A stretch of 13,579 bases of DNA, from NCBI GenBank assembly GCA_964570935.1, contig CAZMZP010000079.1, forward strand, positions 1 to 13,579, read 5' to 3'. This DNA comes from JAFGJU01 sp964570935. GTDB lineage: Bacteria > Eisenbacteria > RBG-16-71-46 > JAFGJU01. Under the pieces are notes generated by a model. The model saw nothing but the letters and a program-made list of their open reading frames with translations, was not told the DNA's origin and made no database searches. The position numbers and the translations under genes were made by a program. Shown here piece after piece: positions 1 through 6,239 of the stretch (the first letter of the stretch is position 1; every line of letters starts with the position of its first letter).

Positions 1-836
1 ATTAGGTATTCCCCGTAGAACTTTTTCTCACCCGTGGAGGGGTTTCTGGTGAACCCCACGCCCGTGCCCGACGACGGCCCCATGTTGCCGTAGACCATCA
101 CCTGCACGTTCACGGCCGTACCCAGGTCCTCCGGGATGCCGTGCTGCCTGCGGTAGAAGATGGCCCTCTCGTTCTTCCACGAGCGGAACACGGCGTCTCT
201 GGCCATGTCCAACTGCTCGCGCGGGTCCTGCGGGAAGTCGGCGCCCTTCTCGCGCCGCACCAGGTCTTTGAAACGCTTGCACAGCTCCTTCAGGTCGCCG
301 GCGTCGAGCCCGGTGTCCTCCTTGACCCCCTTATCTTCCTTCATCTTGTGAAGCTCGTCCTCGAACACCGACTTGCTCAGACCCAGCACGACGCTGCCGA
401 ACATCTGGATGAAGCGCCTGTAGGCGTCGTACGAGAACCGCTCGTTGCCCGTCTTCCTGGCCAGGCCCTGCACGCTGGAGTCGCTAAGGCCCAGGTTGAG
501 TATTGTGTCCATCATGCCGGGCATGGAGAACTTGGCGCCCGACCGCACCGACACCAGAAGCGGGTCGTTCACGTCGCCCAGCTTCTTCCCCATCGTCTTC
601 TCCAGCCGCTCGACGTAAGTCCTCTGCTCCTCCTGGTACTCAGCCGGAAGCCGATGGCCGCTGTCGTTGTACACCCTACAGACGCGCGTGCTTATCGTGA
701 AGCCAGGAGGCACCGGGAACCCGGCCCTGGTCATCTCTGCCAGGCCGGTGCCCTTGCCGCCCAGCACGTCCCTGGCGTCTTCCCCCAGCCTGTCAGTGTG
801 TTCTCCAAAGAAGTAGATGTACTGCTGCAGAATCAT
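1..836 (-). CDS. ppdK: Pyruvate, phosphate dikinase, N-terminal part (cut by window edge)
   Basis: The first 278 residues are present; the rest lies beyond the left edge. The family interconverts pyruvate + ATP + Pi with PEP + AMP + PPi in the cytoplasm and is usually about 870-900 residues long. The match rests on family landmarks: YIYFFGE near residue 6, LGGKGTGLAEMTRAGFPVPPG near 25-45, VSVRSGAKFSMPGMMDTILNLG near 95-115, FIQMFGSVVLG, and the ATP-grasp stretch GTGVGFTRNPSTGEKKFYGEYL at the cut end. The phosphohistidine and PEP/pyruvate-binding domains would be off the window. The ATG at 836 is preceded by AGGAG (843-847) with a 6-nt gap. That SD overlaps the TAG stop (846-848) of the upstream gene, which lies only 9 nt before the start codon, so translational coupling and co-transcription are likely. 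Family assignment is very secure; whether the enzyme runs towards PEP or pyruvate cannot be told. Confidence 0.96.
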   Translation of the reverse strand, partial: MILQQYIYFFGEHTDRLGEDARDVLGGKGTGLAEMTRAGFPVPPGFTISTRVCRVYNDSGHRLPAEYQEEQRTYVERLEKTMGKKLGDVNDPLLVSVRSGAKFSMPGMMDTILNLGLSDSSVQGLARKTGNERFSYDAYRRFIQMFGSVVLGLSKSVFEDELHKMKEDKGVKEDTGLDAGDLKELCKRFKDLVRREKGADFPQDPREQLDMARDAVFRSWKNERAIFYRRQHGIPEDLGTAVNVQVMVYGNMGPSSGTGVGFTRNPSTGEKKFYGEYL

Positions 837-845
837 CAATGTCTC

Positions 846-2102
846 CTATCTCAAGAACTCGCCCGGGTCGGTGATCTCGCCCTTCACGGCCGAGGCCGCG
901 ACGGTGGACGGGCTGGCCAGGTACACCTCGGCCCCGTTGCCCAGTTTCCCCTGGAGGTTCCTGTTCGATGAACTGATAAGAACGTCGCCCTTGCCCAGCA
1001 CGCCGTGGTGACCGATGGCGCAGAGGCTGCAGCCGGGGTTGGTCACGATGGCGCCTGCGTCGAGGAATATCTCGTAGTAGCCCGACTTGAGGCACTTCCT
1101 GGCCACCTCTATCGTGGCCGGCACTATTGTCAGCTGCACGTTGGGGTGGACCTTTCCGGCGGACTTGAGGACGGCGGCCGCAAGAGCCAGGTCCTCGAAC
1201 CTGCCGTTGGCGCAGGAACCGATAAACGCGAAGTCGATGTGGGTGCCCTTCACGTCCTTGACCGGTCTCACGTTGAAGGGCGTGTGGGGACACGCCACCT
1301 GCGGCGGAAGCCCCTGGACGTCCAGCTCCATGGAGCTGGAATACGCCGCGTCCGCGCCCGCGACGGGCGCTTCAACGGCGCGGCCGATGCGGCTCTTCAG
1401 GAAAGCGGCGATCTGCTCGTTCGGGGGCACGAACCCTATCCGGCCGTTTATCTCGGTCACGAGGCTGGCCAGGGTCAGCGCGTCGTGCACCTGGAACTCG
1501 TGTATCGCGTGCCCGTAGAACTCGAGCGCCCTGCCGTCGGCGGCGTCCGGACCCATGCGGGAGATAAAGTAGAGCGCGAGGTCCTTGGAACAGGTGGGGA
1601 ATGAGTAGCTCCCCTTGAACGCCACTCTGATTGTCTCGGGCACCCTGACCCACAGCTTCCCCGAGTGCAGCGTCTCCACCATGTCGGCCGTGCCCAAGCC
1701 GGTCGCGAAGCAGCCGACCGCGCCTAATAAGTTTATGTGGCTGCCGGTGCCGGCGACGACCCCTCCCGGGTGTGCCAGACCGTGCTCCAGCAGCACGTGC
1801 TGGCCTATGCCCGAGTTCACGTCGAATATTCTGTGTATGCCCCGTCTCCTGGCGAACTCGCGGCAGACTCTCTGGCTGTCGGCCACGTCGGCGTCCTTGG
1901 CCGGCGCCTGGTAGTCGAAAGTGAGCGCGACCTTCGACGGGTCCCAAACCGGTCCGGAGCCGAAGTTCTTCTCGTAGTCGATGACGACGTCGGCCCCGCC
2001 CAAGTCCCTGATGACCGCCAGGTCCACGTTCGACGAAACTCTGTCGCCGGGACTCACCTTCTGACCGGAGCCCTTCGAGAGAATCTTTTCGATGACTGTC
2101 AT
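846..2102 (-). CDS. Divergent aconitase / 3-isopropylmalate dehydratase large-subunit-like protein (LeuC family)
   Basis: The protein has 418 residues, the usual length of short type LeuC/homoaconitase large subunits, and aligns with the family by eye throughout: EKIL near the start, EFARRRGI, FDVNSGI, the GAVGCFATGLGTADM stretch, ETIRV, EFYGHAI, FIGSCANGR, NPGCSLC, SSSNRNLQGK and YLASPSTVAASAV. The three cysteines that hold the 4Fe-4S cluster are present (C297, C358, C361), as are E217 and R381. Many other active-site positions are changed: the usual His-Asp near residue 32 reads Arg-Asp; Asp-His reads D63-Y64; His-Gln reads Q101-H102; Asp-Ser-His-Thr reads G120-S-H-I123; Cys-Thr-Asn-Ser-Arg reads CANGR; and the Arg of NFxGR reads K386. 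Family members isomerise hydroxy-acids by dehydration and rehydration with a separate swivel-domain small subunit; none is adjacent here. ATG 2102 follows a good AAGGAGG. The frame is intact, so it is not an obvious pseudogene. Substrate and activity are unknown. Confidence 0.88.
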   Translation of the reverse strand: MTVIEKILSKGSGQKVSPGDRVSSNVDLAVIRDLGGADVVIDYEKNFGSGPVWDPSKVALTFDYQAPAKDADVADSQRVCREFARRRGIHRIFDVNSGIGQHVLLEHGLAHPGGVVAGTGSHINLLGAVGCFATGLGTADMVETLHSGKLWVRVPETIRVAFKGSYSFPTCSKDLALYFISRMGPDAADGRALEFYGHAIHEFQVHDALTLASLVTEINGRIGFVPPNEQIAAFLKSRIGRAVEAPVAGADAAYSSSMELDVQGLPPQVACPHTPFNVRPVKDVKGTHIDFAFIGSCANGRFEDLALAAAVLKSAGKVHPNVQLTIVPATIEVARKCLKSGYYEIFLDAGAIVTNPGCSLCAIGHHGVLGKGDVLISSSNRNLQGKLGNGAEVYLASPSTVAASAVKGEITDPGEFLR

Positions 2103-2122
2103 CGGCCCCCTCCTTCTCAGAC

Positions 2123-2159
2123 GGCCGGCCGCAATCTGATGACATTGCGTGCGCCGGCC
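2123..2159 (-). promoter_or_regulatory. Intercistronic 13-bp bulged hairpin upstream of the aconitase-like gene
   Basis: On the minus strand GGCCGGC (2153-2159) and CGCAAT (2144-2149) pair with ATTGCG (2130-2135) and GCCGGCC (2123-2129). The 13 pairs are interrupted by one 3-nt bulge (2150-2152) and capped by an 8-nt loop (2136-2143). The hairpin sits in the 124-nt gap after the aminotransferase and ends about 8 nt before the AAGGAGG of the next gene. No T-run follows, so it is a poor intrinsic terminator. An mRNA stability or processing element, a translation-control element, or a dispersed repeat are all possible. The rest of the gap (2160-2226) is very G+C-rich with further short self-complementary stretches and no gene. 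Confidence 0.6.
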
Positions 2160-2226
2160 CGTTGCAGGGCGCGCGGCCCGATCCCCGGCTCCGGCGGCCG
2201 CGTCGGATGAGCGTCTCCGCCACGCG

Positions 2227-3606
2227 TCAGATGAGAGTTTCCATCTTGCTGGGCTTCGCCAAGAACCTGTGTTTGCCCTTCTCCAGCTCCGACAGCGAGT
2301 CCTCGAAGATCTCCAGGGCCAGCTCGGCTTCCTTCTTCGTTACCACGAGCGGCGGGGCGAACCTCACTGCCCCGTCCCCGCACGGAAGTATCAGGAGACC
2401 GTTCTCGAAACAGATCTCCACAAGCTTGTTCCTGAGCGGAGAGTTGCCGCGCTTCGCGCCGGGATGGGTAACGATGTCCATGCCTATCATCAGGCCCTTG
2501 CCTCTGACGGAGCCCAGTGAGTGGTGTCTGGCCTCGATCTCCTTCAACGATTCTATCAGAAAGTCGCCGATTCTCTCAGCATTCCGGACGAGGCCTCCCT
2601 GCAGGAGCGAGATGGTCTCGATGGCTGCCACGCACGAGACGGGGTTTCCGCCGAACGTGTTGCCGTGAGAGCCCGGCTCCCACTGCATGAGCGGCGCTCG
2701 CGAGATGGCCGCGCCGAGCGGCATGCCGGAGGCGATGCCCTTGGCGACGGTGATGACGTCAGGAACCACGCCCCAGTGCTCGATTGCGAACATCCTGCCG
2801 GTCCTGCCCATACCGGACTGGATCTCGTCAGCGACGAACAGGATTCCGTACTTCTCGGTCAGCTTCTTCAGCCGGTTGTGGTACCCCTCCGGCGGAACGA
2901 TGTAGCCGCCCTCGCCCTGGATGGGCTCCACGAAGACCGCCGCCACGTCGTCCGGCGGAACGCTCTTCTTGAACACCACTTCCTCTATGAAGTTGACGCA
3001 CGCGAAGTCGCACGTCGGATACTTGAGGTTGTAATAGCAGTGCCTGCAGTCGGCGTACGGCACGTGAGTCACCCCTGGCAGCAGCGGGGCGAAGTGGCGC
3101 CTCTGCACCGCCTTGCTGGCGGTGAGTGAGAGCGCCCCCATCGTGCGGCCGTGAAACGCGCCGTAGAACGCGATGAACTGCGAGCGGCGGGTGTGGTACC
3201 GGGCCAGCTTCATGGCCGCCTCCACCGCCTCGGTGCCGGAGTTGCACAGAAACACTCTCTTCGCCGACCTGCCGGGGGCGATGCCGGCCAGCTTCTCGGC
3301 CAGCAGGATCTCCTGCCCGTAATAGAAGTCCGTGCCTGACATGTGCAGAAATTTAGCCACCTGGCGCTGCAGCGCCGACACGACGCGCGGATGGCTGTGC
3401 CCCGTGGCGCAGACGGCTATTCCCGCGTTGAAGTCCATGAATCGGTTACCGTCCACGTCCCACAGCCAGACGCCCTTGCCCCTGTCCACGACCAGCGGAT
3501 AGACGCGCGTGTACGATTTGGAGAGGACGAGGTCGTCTTTTCGTATGAGCTTCCTGGCCTTCGGCCCCGGCAACGTCCTCGTCCTTCTCATGGTCTGTCT
3601 CTTCAA
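2227..3606 (-). CDS. Class III PLP-dependent aminotransferase (acetylornithine/4-aminobutyrate aminotransferase family)
   Basis: The protein has 459 residues and moves an amino group, typically from the omega- or delta-amino group of an amino acid, to a keto acid. PLP landmarks are clear: SGTEAVEAAMKLAR (123-136) for phosphate binding, FYGAFHGRTMGALS (147-160), EPIQGEGG (227-234), VADEIQSGMGRTG (258-270) with D260 facing the PLP ring nitrogen, and the Schiff-base lysine K289 in VAKGIASG. The N-terminal PGPKAR and the cysteine loop at 187-203 (C-x2-C-x8-C-x3-C) recall the roughly 450-residue archaeal-type aminotransferases, some of which act as amino-acid racemases or ornithine aminotransferases. 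The start is probably TTG at 3606, set by an SD at 3610-3618; an in-frame ATG at 3591 has a much weaker SD. It follows the aldehyde dehydrogenase by 44 nt, which suggests the pair oxidises the semialdehyde made here. The exact amino acid cannot be named. Confidence 0.93.
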   Translation of the reverse strand: MKRQTMRRTRTLPGPKARKLIRKDDLVLSKSYTRVYPLVVDRGKGVWLWDVDGNRFMDFNAGIAVCATGHSHPRVVSALQRQVAKFLHMSGTDFYYGQEILLAEKLAGIAPGRSAKRVFLCNSGTEAVEAAMKLARYHTRRSQFIAFYGAFHGRTMGALSLTASKAVQRRHFAPLLPGVTHVPYADCRHCYYNLKYPTCDFACVNFIEEVVFKKSVPPDDVAAVFVEPIQGEGGYIVPPEGYHNRLKKLTEKYGILFVADEIQSGMGRTGRMFAIEHWGVVPDVITVAKGIASGMPLGAAISRAPLMQWEPGSHGNTFGGNPVSCVAAIETISLLQGGLVRNAERIGDFLIESLKEIEARHHSLGSVRGKGLMIGMDIVTHPGAKRGNSPLRNKLVEICFENGLLILPCGDGAVRFAPPLVVTKKEAELALEIFEDSLSELEKGKHRFLAKPSKMETLI

Positions 3607-3609
3607 GCT

Positions 3610-3618
3610 TCACCCCCT
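3610..3618 (-). promoter_or_regulatory. Ribosome binding site that favours the TTG start at 3606
   Basis: The minus strand reads AGGGGGTGA here, one mismatch from the AGGAGGTGA complement of the 16S rRNA tail, with 6 nt between the G-run and the TTG codon at 3604-3606. The alternative ATG at 3589-3591 would leave this site 21 nt away and has only a weak GAGA of its own, so I prefer the TTG start. Confidence 0.65.
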
Positions 3619-3650
3619 GATACTCGCGTTTCCGCGCGTCCTTACGCCGT

Positions 3651-5141
3651 CTATTCCACCTTCACGCTGTCTATCTGCGCCTTCTGGAGCTTTCCACTGT
3701 AGTCTATGTACACGGACTTCCACTCGGAGAACACGTCCAGCACGGGAGTGCCGGACTCCCGGTGACCGTTTCCGGTGTCCTTGACCCCGCCGAACGGCAG
3801 ATGCACTTCCGCCCCTATCGTCGGGCCGTTCACGTACGTTATGCCGGCCTCGATGTCCCTGATGGCCACCAGCGCGCGGCGCACGTCGTTGGTGTATATC
3901 GAAGAAGAGAGGCCGTAGCACGAGTTGTTGAGTATCGAGATTGCGTCGGCCAGGTCGCGCGCAGTGATGACCGACACCACCGGCCCGAATATTTCCTCCT
4001 GGGCGATCCGCATGTTCTGCCCGACCTCGCCGAACACGGTCGGCTCGTGAAACCAGCCCTTCTTGCAGTCGCCATGCTCGCAGGGCTTGCCGCCGGTGAG
4101 CAGCTTCGCACCCTCTTTCAAACCGATCTCCACGTACGACTGGATCTGATCCCTCTGGTCCTTGTTGACGAGCGGGCCGACGTCCACGTTCGGGTCCAGC
4201 CCGTTTCCGACCCGCAGTTTCTTCACCCTGGCCACGAAGGCGGCCAGGAACTGCTCCTTTATCTTCTCGTGGAGGATGATGCGGCTCGTGGCCGTGCACC
4301 TCTGGCCGGTCGTGCCGAAGGCGCCCCAGACCGCGCCCTCGACCGCGAGGTCTATGTCGCCGTCGTCCATCACTATCTGCGCGTTCTTCCCGCCCAGCTC
4401 CAGCGACACGCGCTTCAGGGCCTTGCCGCAGAACTCCGCTATGTTCTTGCCGGCATACGAGGAGCCGGTGAAGGAAATCAGCCTTACTTTAGGGTGCTGG
4501 ACTATCGGGGTGCCCACGCCCGAGCCGGTGCCGTGCACCAGGTTGATGACTCCGGACGGGAGCCCGGCCTCCGCCAGTATCTCCACCAGTTTGACCGCGG
4601 TGAGCGGCGTGTCGCTGGCCGGCTTGAACACGACCGTGTTGCCGCAGACCAGAGCCGGAAATATCTTCCACGTGGGAATCGCCATCGGGAAGTTCCACGG
4701 GCTGATGATGCCGCAGACGCCTATCGGCTGTGTCACGGACATTGCGAACTTATCCGGCAACTCGGCCGGCGTGGTCTCACCGAACATCCTGCGGCCCTCT
4801 CCGGCCGCGTAGTAAGCGGTGTCTATTCCCTCCTGCGTGTCGCCGCGCGTCTCCTGGATGACCTTGCCCATTTCCCTGGTCATGTCGCGGGCCGTCTCTT
4901 CTTTGTGCTTTCGCAGGAGCTCTCCGGCGCGGTAGATTATCTCGGCCCTCTTGGGCGCCGGCACGAGCCGCCACTTCCTGAAGGCCTGCTCCGCCGCCTC
5001 GACCGCTTCGTCCACCTCCGCCGGACCCGATTTCGGGAAAACGCCTACGAGCTCCTCCCAGTCGGCCGGGTTGCGGTTTTCAAACTTCTCCCCGCTCCGC
5101 GCTCCGACCCACTTGCCGTTTATGAAGTTCTTGTACTCCAT
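3651..5141 (-). CDS. NAD(P)-dependent aldehyde dehydrogenase, semialdehyde-type
   Basis: The 496-residue protein is of normal length for the superfamily and oxidises an aldehyde to a carboxylate. Catalytic features are all present: SPWNFP with N150, FKPAS with K173, the FTGS cofactor-binding turn at 224-227, LELGGKN with the general base E248, GQRCTATSR with the nucleophile C282, and EEIFGPV with E383. The tail (LPFGGVKDTGNGHRE then EWKSVYIDYSGKLQ) resembles members annotated as alpha-ketoglutarate or aminoadipate semialdehyde dehydrogenases, but this does not fix the substrate. I chose ATG 5141 because GGGAGG lies 6 nt upstream and the protein then begins MEYKNFINGKW like its relatives; an in-frame TTG at 5186 has no such support. 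It opens the metabolic gene set. The 118 nt before it (5142-5259) contain a 6-bp hairpin (5210-5215 with 5226-5231), no T-tract and no convincing promoter, so read-through from the surface-protein genes is possible. Confidence 0.94.
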   Translation of the reverse strand: MEYKNFINGKWVGARSGEKFENRNPADWEELVGVFPKSGPAEVDEAVEAAEQAFRKWRLVPAPKRAEIIYRAGELLRKHKEETARDMTREMGKVIQETRGDTQEGIDTAYYAAGEGRRMFGETTPAELPDKFAMSVTQPIGVCGIISPWNFPMAIPTWKIFPALVCGNTVVFKPASDTPLTAVKLVEILAEAGLPSGVINLVHGTGSGVGTPIVQHPKVRLISFTGSSYAGKNIAEFCGKALKRVSLELGGKNAQIVMDDGDIDLAVEGAVWGAFGTTGQRCTATSRIILHEKIKEQFLAAFVARVKKLRVGNGLDPNVDVGPLVNKDQRDQIQSYVEIGLKEGAKLLTGGKPCEHGDCKKGWFHEPTVFGEVGQNMRIAQEEIFGPVVSVITARDLADAISILNNSCYGLSSSIYTNDVRRALVAIRDIEAGITYVNGPTIGAEVHLPFGGVKDTGNGHRESGTPVLDVFSEWKSVYIDYSGKLQKAQIDSVKVE

Positions 5142-5259
5142 GCTGTGCCTCCCGCAATTTGCCTCGTCCGAATCCCTGTCACTCAAGAAGAACCGCCGAA
5201 GTCGCAGCCAACCGCAACAACCTCAGCGGTTCGTAGTGTCCGGCAGTGTTTATGCCTGA

Positions 5260-6189
5260 CTAGTAGATTATTACGAAATGACCCTTGTACGACTCCCCGT
5301 CCGGGCCCTCCACCATGAACACGTAAACGCCCGGAGAGACGTATTCTCCGTCCTGGTTCTTCAAATTCCACGACAGCGCGCCGCCGTAGTTACCGTAGTT
5401 GAAGTACGTCGGGTCGGGATGCGGAATCTCCCGCACGAGGTCGCCCGCGACGGTATAGATGGACACCAGGCACTGGGGGGGAAGGTTCACGAACTGAATC
5501 CTGCGTCCCTCGCTCAGGTCCCACGAAGCGTCTCCGTGGTAGGGGTTCGGCACCACCCAGACGCGCTCGATCACCTTGTTCTGCGCCGCCACGGAGTGTA
5601 CGGGCATGTCCGTGTAGCAGTCCCTCTTGGCGCTTCTCTGGGTGCTCGTGCTGTCCATGTAGGTCACCGCGTAGAAATATCCGACGCCGTTGTAAGGCCC
5701 CGGCACGTCCAGCATCACCCTCATCCTCACGAAGGCGGAGTCATAGCCCACCCTGGTCCAGACAAGCCTTATCTCACAAAGCGAGTCGGAGTCCACGAAC
5801 TGCCTTGCGTTTCCCCTGAACGTCCAGCTGACCGTGTCGGCCTTCGTGAACTCCCTCAAGAGCATCATCTGGGACGTGTCGCGGCTCTCTCCGCGCCAGA
5901 CTCTGTAGCCGCCGAACTTGAGAGAATCGGGCACCGGCTGGCCTGGGTACAGGGCCTTCACCCTCGCAGCCCTCGCGGCCAGACTCTCCTCGGCGGCCGT
6001 GGACCATGTCAGGCTCACGACTCTGTCCCCACACACGGTGGCCAGGAGTTCCGGATGCACGGGCTCGAAGGTCACCTGCGCCCGAGCCCCGGGGCACCAG
6101 GCGGCCGACGCGCACGCGAGAAGCGCAATGACAACGACGGCTGAGACTCCGGGTGACGCACGTCTTGAATCCCTTCTTTCCTGAGGCAT
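5260..6189 (-). CDS. Exported protein with C-terminal FlgD-like / type-A-sorting-like domain
   Basis: This 309-residue protein starts with a basic stretch and a hydrophobic core (about 15-30), with a plausible signal-peptidase cut after ARA near residue 37; no convincing lipobox is seen. Residues about 55-185 form a beta-rich region (VSLTWS, YRVWRG, SWTFRG, YFYAVTYMD) typical of Ig/fibronectin-like folds. The last 100 residues carry the FCB-group tail: VVPNPYHG (212-219), FVNLPPQCLVSIYTVAGDLVREI (233-255), LSWNLKNQDGEYVSPGVYVFMVE (271-293), and a basic-then-hydrophobic end, KGHFVIIY. Such tails are known as secretion or surface-anchoring signals (type IX-like) or as FlgD Ig-like domains; which applies is not decidable here. 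ATG 6189 has AGGAAGGAG just upstream; an alternative start at 6234 would add 15 residues ahead of the signal peptide and has no clear SD. It is third in a set with two lipoproteins, 50 nt after the previous stop. Function unknown. Confidence 0.85.
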   Translation of the reverse strand: MPQERRDSRRASPGVSAVVVIALLACASAAWCPGARAQVTFEPVHPELLATVCGDRVVSLTWSTAAEESLAARAARVKALYPGQPVPDSLKFGGYRVWRGESRDTSQMMLLREFTKADTVSWTFRGNARQFVDSDSLCEIRLVWTRVGYDSAFVRMRVMLDVPGPYNGVGYFYAVTYMDSTSTQRSAKRDCYTDMPVHSVAAQNKVIERVWVVPNPYHGDASWDLSEGRRIQFVNLPPQCLVSIYTVAGDLVREIPHPDPTYFNYGNYGGALSWNLKNQDGEYVSPGVYVFMVEGPDGESYKGHFVIIY

Positions 6190-6239
6190 AGGCTCCTTCC
6201 TGTCACGCGCGGCCGACGCGCGACCGCATACCACCGAGA

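Noticed and set aside
846..2102. The aconitase-like gene as a pseudogene
   Set aside because: No frameshift or internal stop, normal length, good SD, and all three cluster cysteines retained; substitutions are concentrated at active-site positions rather than scattered.
5142..5186. An N-terminal extension of the aldehyde dehydrogenase from TTG at 5186
   Set aside because: The extra 15 residues are unlike the family's start, while ATG 5141 has a well-placed GGGAGG.
5210..5231. AACCGC/GCGGTT hairpin as a terminator between the surface set and the metabolic set
   Set aside because: The stem is 6 bp with a 10-nt loop and no T-run follows on the minus strand.
3762..5318. A 518-codon open frame on the plus strand opposite the aldehyde dehydrogenase
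   Set aside because: It begins with GTG without an SD, is rich in R, V, H and L, and mirrors a gene with all catalytic residues in place.
6206..6222. A CGCGC/GCGCG hairpin before the 309-aa gene
   Set aside because: Only 5 bp in a G+C-rich context, with no T-tract; likely chance.
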